Assembly: GCA_018651745.1 (NCBI GenBank) | Contig: JABIDL010000027.1 | Location: 1-64,000 of the forward strand | Reading direction: 5' to 3' | DNA from: Candidatus Neomarinimicrobiota bacterium | GTDB lineage: Bacteria > Fidelibacterota > Marinisomatia > Marinisomatales > TCS55 | DNA length: 64,000 nucleotides | Part shown: piece by piece, positions 1 through 7,957 of the stretch | Numbering within the stretch: position 1 is the first letter of the stretch | Layout of the letters: each line of letters starts with the position of its first letter | Made by a program: the position numbers and the translations under genes | Notes under the pieces: model-generated | Databases searched by the model: none | The model's input: only the letters and a program-made list of their open reading frames with translations | What the model was told of the DNA's origin: nothing

Positions 1-2400
1 TTGCCAACTCATTACTTTTGATCCATCTTCGATATAAACATATTCATTGGGGTTGGGTCGGTTCAAAATATTTATAATATCCCAAAATGCTACAAGATTT
101 ACTTTCTTAAAATTAAACCGCTGTTGAATCATAATATCCAATCGATTATAATTCCCATACCTTTCCGTATTCCAAGCATCATCGGAATTTGAATACCAAT
201 CTCTTGTTGTTGGGTCAAAATGTTTTAAGGTAAAAGGCCGCCCTCCCATATATCGGTATTTAATACTGATTTCATATTCATCGCTTGGCATAAACGGGAG
301 CCAAGAAAACGCTTTCGCAACCCACGAATTTTTATAGGATTTATACCAACTAAAATTTGTGTACTGAATTTTATATCCACCCACAATGTTCATAACATCT
401 TTATAATCGTAATCCCAAGGATAAAGAGTGTTTGATCTTGGATCCACACCCTCGGCAATTGAATGAGACCAAGAAATTGAGCCATACCAATTGTCTGAAT
501 ACTTTTTTTGTATAAAAAATTCGATTCCATCTGATTGCCCTTCTCCAACATTGACTAAGTTTTCAAAGTTCAAACTGTCTTTGCCGGCGGAATTTTCCAA
601 TATTTCGAATGTCACCATATCATCATATTTTTTAACATAATATTCCAAAGTAATTCGTGTATCCGAAGCTGGGAAAAACTCGAACCCACCCACCAATTGG
701 TCAGCAAAATAATTTTTAAGGCTTTTTGGTGATCCGCTATTGGAATTCAACTGGATATTAAATGGTGATTGAAAATATCGCCCCGCAGATAAATTAAGTT
801 TTAATAGTGGGGTTAAATGATATTTCATTCCAAACCTTGGAGATAAACTTGATTCATCTGTGAATGAAATATAATCCAGTCGGGCACCAAGCGATATCTC
901 CATATTCGGAAAGGGAAGCGAATTGATTTGAAGAAATCCACCATATTTTTGATAATTCAAAACAGCTTTTGTTTTGAAAGTGTCTAATTCTCCAAAAGAC
1001 CCTATTTCGGTGATAATTGTATTGGGGTTATCAAAATATGTGGTATAAAAAACCTCTTCGCTAATAGATTGTGGGGATTCAGCGGAATCTAGTGAATAAC
1101 CATAAAGATTTTTCGGTCGATCTGCAAACCAATTTTCATAATCAAGATTTATAGATTTTGCGGATAATCCACCACTCAATTCAATTCCTTTTTTGAGCTT
1201 ATACACAATTTTGCTCCGAAAAGAAAGATCCCCTTCCAAATCTTTATTTTCGAAATAAATGTCTCGTTCTAAATCAGAATTAATCTCATAAACATCTGCA
1301 TTAAGGCTAATCCAAGATTTCCCAATCGAAGATATAAAGTAACCACTTTTAGAGAATAAATTTTTATAGGTCATTCCAAAGGTAGATTGCCAAGAAGAAT
1401 AATCAACATTTTCTGCACCACGCAATTGGGGATTGTTTTCACCTTCTATTGTGATGTTGTCAATACCTCCAATAAAATTAACATAGACTTTTTGTGTTGG
1501 CGATATATGATACACAATTTTCCCTTGGCTTGACCAATACTTTGGTATGGCTTGTAATCCAGAAGATGAAATGACAAGGTCCAAAAAGGAGCGTTTTAAT
1601 GAATAAATATAGGATGAATTTTCGGCGATTGGGCCCTCAGCAGTTAATCCGAAACCTGCCATGTTTAAATCCATTTGCTGAAGGTGGTTTTCGCGATTTC
1701 CATCTCGAAGTGTTACATCCATCACAGAAGATAATTTTTCTCCATATCGAGCCGGAAATGCCCCGGCAAAAAAATCAATTCGTTCAATAAATTCAGTATC
1801 TACCATGGTGACAGGACCTCCGCCCTTTCCTTGTTCAGGATAATGGTTAGGGTAAGGTATCTCAAGAAAATCCATTATAAATAAATTTTCTCCAGGGGAA
1901 CCACCGCGGACGATTATTTCATTTGTCTGATCTGATCCCGATACGACAGAAGGTAACGATTGCATCATAGCCATAATATCGTAAGCGCCGATTGGGTCAG
2001 AACGAATTTCCTCAATATCAACGGTTCGGCTACTTGTGACTGCATCTTTTGTTTTTTCAAAATATGTTACTGTTACCTCAACACTTTTGCCCTGCAAAAC
2101 TTGAGGATGTAAATCAAAATTTGTGATTGTATTCCGTTTTGGCACAATATGAATATTCGCCCGTTTCACCTGTTCATATCCAATCATGGAAACATGGATT
2201 ACATAAGATCCAACAGGAAGATTTTCAATTCTGAAATTTCCTCCTTCATCTGTTGCAGCGCCGATTTCCGTTTCGCTTACAATGACATTCACCCCGATTA
2301 ATGGTTGGTGTGTGAACACATCGCGAATCAGTCCCGTAAGTGTGCCTGTTTGGCCGAATACTAATCCCAAATACAAGGGAACTAATTGCAATTTATTCAT
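1..2400 (-). CDS. TonB-dependent outer membrane receptor with carboxypeptidase-regulatory-like N-terminal domain (C-terminus off the left edge)
   Basis: The frame is open from an ATG at 2400 down to base 1, about 800 codons, so the C-terminus lies outside the window. The N-terminus is a short hydrophobic stretch ending near VFGQTG. A CarboxypepD_reg-like beta-sandwich follows (TGLIRDVFTHQPLIGVNV, then the DEGGNFRIENLPVGSY core, about residues 20-95). A TonB plug comes next (MQSLPSVV; EIIVRGGSPGENLFIMD), then a long barrel rich in aromatic strands. The family imports large or scarce substrates using TonB-ExbBD energy; the ligand cannot be read from sequence. The FGGY kinase ends 29 bases upstream on the same strand, so the two are probably co-transcribed, which would fit uptake plus phosphorylation of a sugar or polyol. 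That link is inference. Confidence 0.9.
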   Translation of the reverse strand, partial: MNKLQLVPLYLGLVFGQTGTLTGLIRDVFTHQPLIGVNVIVSETEIGAATDEGGNFRIENLPVGSYVIHVSMIGYEQVKRANIHIVPKRNTITNFDLHPQVLQGKSVEVTVTYFEKTKDAVTSSRTVDIEEIRSDPIGAYDIMAMMQSLPSVVSGSDQTNEIIVRGGSPGENLFIMDFLEIPYPNHYPEQGKGGGPVTMVDTEFIERIDFFAGAFPARYGEKLSSVMDVTLRDGNRENHLQQMDLNMAGFGLTAEGPIAENSSYIYSLKRSFLDLVISSSGLQAIPKYWSSQGKIVYHISPTQKVYVNFIGGIDNITIEGENNPQLRGAENVDYSSWQSTFGMTYKNLFSKSGYFISSIGKSWISLNADVYEINSDLERDIYFENKDLEGDLSFRSKIVYKLKKGIELSGGLSAKSINLDYENWFADRPKNLYGYSLDSAESPQSISEEVFYTTYFDNPNTIITEIGSFGELDTFKTKAVLNYQKYGGFLQINSLPFPNMEISLGARLDYISFTDESSLSPRFGMKYHLTPLLKLNLSAGRYFQSPFNIQLNSNSGSPKSLKNYFADQLVGGFEFFPASDTRITLEYYVKKYDDMVTFEILENSAGKDSLNFENLVNVGEGQSDGIEFFIQKKYSDNWYGSISWSHSIAEGVDPRSNTLYPWDYDYKDVMNIVGGYKIQYTNFSWYKSYKNSWVAKAFSWLPFMPSDEYEISIKYRYMGGRPFTLKHFDPTTRDWYSNSDDAWNTERYGNYNRLDIMIQQRFNFKKVNLVAFWDIINILNRPNPNEYVYIEDGSKVMSWQ

Positions 2401-2429
2401 TGTTAAATATTGGTTTAATTCAATATCAA

Positions 2430-3884
2430 TTATTGTGAAATAGTTGGCTGAATCCCCTCGGAAATCAATACCTTTCTCCAGCTTTCGAGTTTTTTCATTC
2501 TATCTACCTTATTCATTTTTGGATTCAAAATAGTGCTACAAGAAGTTGGGCTTGGTTTCCAATTCACATCCTCCGAGATTTTTAATAAATTAAAAACACC
2601 CATTGCTGTTTTATCTTTCATTGATGACACCCCGATTGGAATCTGCAAAATATCTGATATGAATTGTAAAAGTGGTGTCCTCGCCCCACCACCACTGACA
2701 GTGATAAAATCTGGACTTAACGATTGAACATGGTTTACTGTGGAAAAAATATCATGTATTAAAAATCCAATTGATTCCATTCCGGCTCTAATAATTTCAT
2801 TCTTTTCAGGATTGGCTGGGAACCCATGAAGTGAATTTGATTTACCGGACACCCAGTACGGTGCTGCTATTCCCCAAAAACCTGGGAAAAACACTCCAGA
2901 TGATTCTGTTTTGCTGCATCGTTCTTCCCACACCATTTCTCGGTGAGGAATACCAAGATCTGTTTCCAACCAATAAAAAAGAGAATTACATGCGTTAATT
3001 GTCCCCTCTAAAATATAGTAACGCTCAGATTGCGATGACCAAAGCACGCTACTTAATAATCCATTTATTCTTGTTGGATTCTCACCAGAATTGATTTGAA
3101 GTGAACCTGATGTTCCAAGGTTGATTGCAACTGACTCTTCCGCCCACCCACCTTGTCCGATTAATGCGGCTTGTTGATCGCCAATGACGCAATAGAGCGG
3201 AATTGCATCATCGTTGATTTCAACCAACCCAAAATCATGTAAGGTTGGTTTTACTTCTGGCAGAACATCGGAAGTTGCCCCAAAAAGGGAACAAAGATCG
3301 TCGTCCCATTCTAACGATTCCAACCCCATCATAATGGATCGGCATGCAATGGACCCATCTACAAAACATTTTCCTGTAAGCGAATGTGTCAAAAAGGAAC
3401 TGAGTGGACCAAACCATGCAGACTTATTTTCAATTGCTGAAGCTAAAAAAGGATTATTCCTGATAAGATGTAGAAATTTAGGTCCTCCAAAATGTCCGCT
3501 TAATGGTTGTCCGGTTTTTTCAAAAATTGTATTTTTTAATGACTGAAGTTCATTTTCAATGTTTTTTGCTCTATTGTCTTGCCAGCTGATTGCAGGTGTA
3601 AGTGGTTTCAAATTTTGTTTATCCCAAAATAGAAATGTGGATCTTTGTACTGCAAGCCCCATGCACTTTATTGTTTCACTTATAGATTTTGAAAATTTGA
3701 TAGCTTCAGAAATAAGCGTAACACATGCGGTTGCAATATCAATCGGATCTGATTCTACATGATGAAGTTTGGGACGGTGTAGCAGATGCTTAATTCTATT
3801 TGAATACAGCACATCGCCAACTGCATTAAACAAAAAAGCTTTTGTAGAAGATGTACCTTGGTCTAAAACTAGATAGAGAGACAA
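2430..3884 (-). CDS. FGGY-family carbohydrate kinase (glycerol kinase/xylulokinase-like)
   Basis: This 484-residue protein has the FGGY fold. The N-terminal phosphate loop is LDQGTSSTKAF (about residues 7-17). SWQDNRA resembles the WQDRR substrate loop of glycerol kinases. GDQQAALIGQ and NLGTSGSL make up the second phosphate loop, and SGGGARTPLLQF is the adenosine-site motif. It should phosphorylate a sugar or polyol with ATP in the cytoplasm; GDQQAAL favours glycerol kinase, but substrate assignment within FGGY from motifs is unreliable. The start is TTG at 3884. The reading frame is shared with the upstream ferredoxin, whose TGA lies five codons earlier, and TTG is the only usual start codon between them. 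It sits between the ferredoxin and a TonB receptor on the same strand. Confidence 0.85.
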   Translation of the reverse strand: MSLYLVLDQGTSSTKAFLFNAVGDVLYSNRIKHLLHRPKLHHVESDPIDIATACVTLISEAIKFSKSISETIKCMGLAVQRSTFLFWDKQNLKPLTPAISWQDNRAKNIENELQSLKNTIFEKTGQPLSGHFGGPKFLHLIRNNPFLASAIENKSAWFGPLSSFLTHSLTGKCFVDGSIACRSIMMGLESLEWDDDLCSLFGATSDVLPEVKPTLHDFGLVEINDDAIPLYCVIGDQQAALIGQGGWAEESVAINLGTSGSLQINSGENPTRINGLLSSVLWSSQSERYYILEGTINACNSLFYWLETDLGIPHREMVWEERCSKTESSGVFFPGFWGIAAPYWVSGKSNSLHGFPANPEKNEIIRAGMESIGFLIHDIFSTVNHVQSLSPDFITVSGGGARTPLLQFISDILQIPIGVSSMKDKTAMGVFNLLKISEDVNWKPSPTSCSTILNPKMNKVDRMKKLESWRKVLISEGIQPTISQ

Positions 3885-3896
3885 TGCTCTAAAGCG

Positions 3897-4232
3897 TCAA
3901 TCCGCTACGGTAATATTGTAGAGAGTTTCAAATTCTTCCGTCGGAAGCATTTGGATGGCATCCCAGGTAAGCTTAGTGCAGACTTTAGCACAAATTTGGC
4001 AGCCAATACATTCGTCGAAACGAATTTGAACAGGAGGAATAGGAATATTATATTTTTGCGCTGGAACAGGTTGAATACAATCCACCGGACAAAAAGGAAC
4101 ACAGACTTGACATCCTGTGCAATTGTCCTCGTCAACTACGGCTATTAATCTAGGTTTTTTCTTTTTCTTATTGATCTTTTCCGCTGGATCGGGAACAGTT
4201 TTGTAATGATCGTAATTATATGTGTCTGGCAT
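3897..4232 (-). CDS. 4Fe-4S dicluster ferredoxin-like protein
   Basis: This 111-residue protein has a basic N-terminal tail (INKKKKKPR). Two cysteine motifs follow: CTGCQVCVPFCPVDC (about residues 38-52) and CIGCQICAKVCTKLTWDA (about 75-92). Each has the CxxCxxC...CP/CT spacing of 4Fe-4S binding, although the second has CT rather than CP. It is probably a soluble low-potential electron carrier. The basic tail and C-terminal extension (FETLYNITVAD) are longer than in minimal clostridial ferredoxins. It is the first gene of a minus-strand run leading into the FGGY kinase and TonB receptor, and is divergent from the second ferredoxin at 4409. The redox partner is unknown. Confidence 0.85.
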   Translation of the reverse strand: MPDTYNYDHYKTVPDPAEKINKKKKKPRLIAVVDEDNCTGCQVCVPFCPVDCIQPVPAQKYNIPIPPVQIRFDECIGCQICAKVCTKLTWDAIQMLPTEEFETLYNITVAD

Positions 4233-4353
4233 GATTTAAGTTAAAAGTATCTTGGAAATTTAGGAAAAAGTTTTGGATAAGGACAAGAAACCAATCTTAT
4301 TTAATCTCAAATTTCTTTTGATGAAAAAAAAATCCATGTAAATTCGAAAACGT

Positions 4354-4383
4354 TTGACAGGCAATGTAATCTGCCATTACTAA
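4354..4383 (+). promoter_or_regulatory. Candidate sigma-70-type promoter for the 4409 ferredoxin
   Basis: A consensus -35 TTGACA lies at 4354-4359. A TACTAA -10-like hexamer lies at 4378-4383 with an 18-base spacer. The gene start follows 25 bases later, with an AGGAG ribosome-binding site just before the A-rich leader. The -10 matches only partly, so this is a candidate. Confidence 0.45.
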
Positions 4384-4408
4384 AAACTTTACAATTAGGA
4401 GCAAAAAA

Positions 4409-4714
4409 ATGACATACATCATAGCAGAACCTTGTGTAGGAGTTTGCGATACAGCTTGTGTTGAAGTCTGTCCAGTTGATTGTATCCATCACACCCAAGA
4501 TGATGCAGGCGAAGTGGTAAAACAAAAATTAGAAGCTGGTGAAGATATTGAAGGACTTACACTTTATATAAATCCTGAGGAATGTATTGATTGCGGAGCA
4601 TGTGAACCGGAATGTCCGGTTGAAGCTATTTTTGAAGAAAGCGAAACTCCCGAAGAGTGGCATAAATTCATTGCAATGAATTATGAACACTTTGGGCAAA
4701 CACCGCCAAGCTAA
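4409..4714 (+). CDS. Ferredoxin, 7Fe/FdxA-like (3Fe-4S plus 4Fe-4S or dicluster)
   Basis: The protein has 101 residues and starts MTYIIAEPCVGVCDTACVEV, which matches the FdxA pattern in which the first cluster is built by C-x3-C-x3-C...CPVDC. The second motif is CIDCGACEPECPVEAI (about residues 60-75), a 4Fe-4S site. The acidic linker and tail (EESETPEEWHKFIAMNYEHF) resemble 7Fe ferredoxins. Function: single-electron carrier. The ATG at 4409 has an AGGAG site 7-12 bases upstream. A strong hairpin terminator directly follows, so this is a stand-alone transcript. Whether the first cluster is 3Fe or 4Fe cannot be decided from sequence alone. Confidence 0.9.
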   Translation: MTYIIAEPCVGVCDTACVEVCPVDCIHHTQDDAGEVVKQKLEAGEDIEGLTLYINPEECIDCGACEPECPVEAIFEESETPEEWHKFIAMNYEHFGQTPPS

Positions 4715-4732
4715 TTAATTAACCAGCTCCTG

Positions 4733-4769
4733 AAAAAACGGTTGTTGGATTTGCAACAACCGTTTTTTT
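4733..4769 (+). terminator. Rho-independent terminator after the FdxA-like gene
   Basis: A near-perfect hairpin has arms ACGGTTGTTG and CAACAACCGT around a six-base loop, and is followed by seven T. The A-run before the stem would let it act from the other strand too, but no minus-strand gene reaches it. Confidence 0.9.
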
Positions 4770-4788
4770 CTATACTATCATCTAAATT

Positions 4789-5904
4789 ATGAACCAGTCC
4801 CAAGTTATTGACATTCTGAAATCTGTACTCTATCCCGGATTTAGTAGGGATATTGTTTCGTTTGGGATGGTTGATAATATACATATCGATGATAAATCAA
4901 TTGTCATCACATTAAAATTGTCAACCCAGCAAGATGATAAAAAAGAAGCTGTGGTAAAGCTTGTGCAAGAAAAACTGGATTCCACGGGGGAGTTCGATAC
5001 CATTCAGATTGAATCATCCGAAGGGGCACCCAATGCTTCTACCACACAATCCTCTAATCAAATTGCTCCGGAACCCCTTGCTGAAGTTGAACATATTTTG
5101 GCAGTTGCCAGCGGAAAAGGTGGAGTGGGAAAATCAACCATTGCTACCAATCTCGCATGCTCACTAAAAAATCTTGGTTATAAAGTTGGCTTGTTAGATC
5201 TTGATATTTATGGGCCTTCTCTTCCAATTATTTTAGGTATTTCTGAACAACCTGAGCTCACTCAAGACAAAAAACTTGTTCCAATTGATTATCATGGAAT
5301 AAAAGTAATGAGTTTTGGATTTATCAGTGGCAATGACACTCCAACAATTTGGCGAGGTCCATTAATTGCAAGAATGACCGAACAGTTTTTCCGTGATGTT
5401 ACGTGGGGCGTTCTTGACTTTCTTGTATTAGATCTTCCGCCTGGAACCGGTGATGTCCACCTTACTTTGACCCAAAAGTTAAGGATAAGTGGAGCTTTAA
5501 TTGTAACAACGCCACAGGATATTGCTCTTGCAGATGTTAGAAAGGGCGCAGATATGTTTCGAAAGGTTCAGGCACCTGTGCTCGGCGTGATTGAAAATAT
5601 GTCAGGTCTTGATATAACGGGAGAAATTCGCGGCGATATTCAGTCTTTAACAATAGATGGCAATCAAATTGAGGTGGATAAAGCAGGTAAATTTTCGTAC
5701 AAAATAAATTTATTTAAAATGGGTGGTGGTGAAAAAGAAAGCGAGAGACTTGATGTTCCGCTATTGGCAAAAATTCCAATATCCAAGGAATTAATGGATT
5801 CAACAGATAGCGGAACGCCAATTACACTCATAAAACCAGATTCTTCTGTAAGTAGTATTTTTAGTGAAGTTGCCAATAAGGTTGTTTCGCATCTGCAGGG
5901 TTAA
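4789..5904 (+). CDS. mrp: Mrp/NBP35-family P-loop ATPase (Fe-S cluster carrier)
   Basis: The protein has 371 residues. An N-terminal MIP18/DUF59 domain spans about residues 1-80 (LKSVLYPGFSRDIVSFGMV). The deviant Walker A is ASGKGGVGKST at 107-117, then DLDIYGPSLP, a Walker B-like LDLPPGTGDVHLTL and VTTPQDIALADV. Family members carry and transfer Fe-S clusters in the cytoplasm. The CxxC pair that holds the bridging cluster in ApbC/NBP35 is absent: after VIENMSG (about residue 271) there is an insert of roughly 40 residues without cysteine, followed by GGGEKESERL. Loss of this CxxC also occurs in other Mrp-like proteins, so the ATPase call stands but cluster binding is doubtful. The gene follows a ferredoxin and its terminator. 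Confidence 0.92.
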   Translation: MNQSQVIDILKSVLYPGFSRDIVSFGMVDNIHIDDKSIVITLKLSTQQDDKKEAVVKLVQEKLDSTGEFDTIQIESSEGAPNASTTQSSNQIAPEPLAEVEHILAVASGKGGVGKSTIATNLACSLKNLGYKVGLLDLDIYGPSLPIILGISEQPELTQDKKLVPIDYHGIKVMSFGFISGNDTPTIWRGPLIARMTEQFFRDVTWGVLDFLVLDLPPGTGDVHLTLTQKLRISGALIVTTPQDIALADVRKGADMFRKVQAPVLGVIENMSGLDITGEIRGDIQSLTIDGNQIEVDKAGKFSYKINLFKMGGGEKESERLDVPLLAKIPISKELMDSTDSGTPITLIKPDSSVSSIFSEVANKVVSHLQG

Positions 5905-5915
5905 TCCTGCTTTCA

Positions 5916-6707
5916 ATGACATCTAATTTTTCAGAGATTTTAGTGCTGATGTTTTTGGGATTTAGCACATTTTTTCCAATCTTTTTCATTTTAATTCCAC
6001 GACATAAAATTGATTCCGGGTTTTATAATTTTAATCTTGGGTTATCTGGGATAGTAGCAAGTTTTGCACTGATGCTCTTATGGATTGCAAACATAGAAAT
6101 GTCCGTACTTATTTATGTATTCGGTTGGCTTGCAGTTCATTTAATAATAACATCTATTTATTGGAACTCTGAATCTATTTCGTTTATTCCTTTACTTGTT
6201 TCTTCTCTTTTAGGATTGGTAGTTTTTTGGATTATTTTTATTCACTTTCATCCAGAACTCGCATCCCCACGTTCTGGATTTATTACTCTGATTGGAAATG
6301 GAATTTTGTCAGGAGTGTTTTTTGCGATGATTCTTGGACATTGGTATTTGAATGTTATCAGATTACCTATTCGTTTATTAAGAAATGTTACCATTGTATT
6401 GTTTATACTTGTTGGGATTCGTGTAGGAATTGATTTATACGGATTAATAACACAAACAGTTCTAACTCCAATCGGGACGCCCATTCCATTGTATATATTC
6501 GTAACGACTTTTGGAGGGTTTTTTATTTCCCTGGCATTGTTTTTCGGTCTTATCGTACCGGTAATTGTATTGGCCATGGTTTGGAAGACGATTCAAATTC
6601 AATCCACCCAGAGTGCGACCGGACTGTTGTATGTATCATGCGTTTCTGTGTTATTTGGTGATTTATTTTACAGGTATTGTCTAATGCAGTACGGATTGGT
6701 GTTGTGA
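5916..6707 (+). CDS. Polytopic membrane protein of unknown function
   Basis: The 263-residue protein is almost entirely hydrophobic, with about seven or eight predicted membrane helices (for example around residues 5-27, 35-57, 63-80, 85-108, 125-145, 150-175, 190-222). A few charged loops separate them. I recognise no family and no catalytic motif. The ATG at 5916 lies 11 bases after mrp. The C-terminus overlaps the start of the following zinc-ribbon protein (GTGA overlap), so the two are probably translationally coupled and may act together in the inner membrane. Confidence 0.75.
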   Translation: MTSNFSEILVLMFLGFSTFFPIFFILIPRHKIDSGFYNFNLGLSGIVASFALMLLWIANIEMSVLIYVFGWLAVHLIITSIYWNSESISFIPLLVSSLLGLVVFWIIFIHFHPELASPRSGFITLIGNGILSGVFFAMILGHWYLNVIRLPIRLLRNVTIVLFILVGIRVGIDLYGLITQTVLTPIGTPIPLYIFVTTFGGFFISLALFFGLIVPVIVLAMVWKTIQIQSTQSATGLLYVSCVSVLFGDLFYRYCLMQYGLVL

Positions 6708-7099
6708 TCAACCGCATACTTGATTGTGAAAAATGTAATAAGGTTAAAACTCTTCCCGAGGATGGTTTTTCATGTGATAGGTGCGAAAACCCTGATTTAA
6801 TAAATCGTTCATTTGATTTTAAAGAATGCCCAGTTTGCGGAGGAAAACAATTTTATAAACGTAAAGATTTTAATTCTGCACTTGGCTGCATTATGGTTCT
6901 TATAGGTGCGCTATTTGTTCCACTCACTTATGGATTGAGTTTATTGGTTGTAGCGATTTTAGACTGGGCGCTTTACAGAAAAATATCCAATTCTGTTGTC
7001 TGCTATTTATGTAAAGCCGAATTTAAGAAATTTGGAAACATTCCTGAGTTTATCAATGTTTTTGATCATCATACTGCCGAACTTTATGAGGAACCATAA
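6704..7099 (+). CDS. Small zinc-ribbon membrane protein of unknown function
   Basis: This protein has about 131 residues when started at GTG 6704, which overlaps the previous stop as GTGA; a TTG at 6677 would add nine residues upstream of the first motif. Cysteine pairs CEKC (residues 7-10), CDRC, CPVCGG and a later CYLC look like one or two zinc ribbons. Between the third and fourth pairs lies a hydrophobic block of about 35 residues (CIMVLIGALFVPLTYGLSLL), enough for one or two membrane spans. No specific family recognised. Tight coupling to the polytopic protein upstream suggests a joint role; the function is unknown. Confidence 0.7.
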   Translation: MINRILDCEKCNKVKTLPEDGFSCDRCENPDLINRSFDFKECPVCGGKQFYKRKDFNSALGCIMVLIGALFVPLTYGLSLLVVAILDWALYRKISNSVVCYLCKAEFKKFGNIPEFINVFDHHTAELYEEP

Positions 7100-7204
7100 A
7101 GTGGGCTTGTTGTATATAGAAAAACTGAAGGAGTCCCCTGTTGATTCCGTAAGTGCAAAATGGTAACTTCGCGTGCTTTTTTGATGCAAGAATAATTAGG
7201 TATA

Positions 7205-7957
7205 ATGACTTTACAAAATACAAACAATACACAATTTGACCAGGATCATCTTCCACGCCATATTGCGATTATTATGGACGGGAACGGTCGTTGGGCTAAA
7301 AGCCGTGGGCTACCTAGGATAACGGGTCACGCAGAAGGTATTAATTCTGTACGAGAAATAACACGCGTAGCCGGCGAAATTGGTATAATGCATCTGACGC
7401 TTTATACCTTCTCTCAGGAAAATTGGTCGCGTCCGGCAACAGAAGTATCCGCCTTAATGAAGCTTCTTTTAAAAACAATACGAAAAGAAGTTGAAAACTT
7501 AAATGAAAACAATGTCCGGCTAACTACGATAGGCAATGTAAGCGATTTACCCGATGGTGCAAGAAAAGAGATTGAAGAGGGGATCGAGCTAACAAAACAT
7601 AACTCTGGGTTGAATTTGAATCTTGCCTTGAGTTATGGCGGACGACAAGAATTAATAGCTGCGATTATACAAATTGGGAAAAAATTAAAAGATGGTAGTT
7701 TAAAACCTGAAGATGTGGATGAATCTCTTGTCGCGTCAATGCTATATACTTCGGATATCCCCGATCCAGATTTATTGATTCGCACTGGCGGAGAATATAG
7801 AGTAAGCAATTTTCTATTGTGGCAAATAGCATACACTGAAATGGTTGTAACCCAAAACTATTGGCCTGAATTCCGAGAAAATGATTTATTAGAAGCTATC
7901 AAGATTTATCAGGATAGAGATCGCCGGTTTGGGAAAGTCAGCGGTCAGGTAGCATAA
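7205..7957 (+). CDS. uppS: Isoprenyl transferase (undecaprenyl diphosphate synthase)
   Basis: The 250-residue length fits the family. The first motif HIAIIMDGNGRWAKSRGLPR (about residues 18-37) carries the catalytic Asp. Further matches are TLYTFSQENWSRP, LNLALSYGGRQEL and PDLLIRTGGEYRVSNFLLWQ near the C-terminus, where family members bind diphosphate and magnesium. It extends farnesyl diphosphate with cis-isopentenyl units to the C55 carrier lipid used for peptidoglycan and O-antigen. Its stop overlaps the bamA start by one base (TAATG), and it heads the envelope cluster running to rseP. Confidence 0.97.
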   Translation: MTLQNTNNTQFDQDHLPRHIAIIMDGNGRWAKSRGLPRITGHAEGINSVREITRVAGEIGIMHLTLYTFSQENWSRPATEVSALMKLLLKTIRKEVENLNENNVRLTTIGNVSDLPDGARKEIEEGIELTKHNSGLNLNLALSYGGRQELIAAIIQIGKKLKDGSLKPEDVDESLVASMLYTSDIPDPDLLIRTGGEYRVSNFLLWQIAYTEMVVTQNYWPEFRENDLLEAIKIYQDRDRRFGKVSGQVA

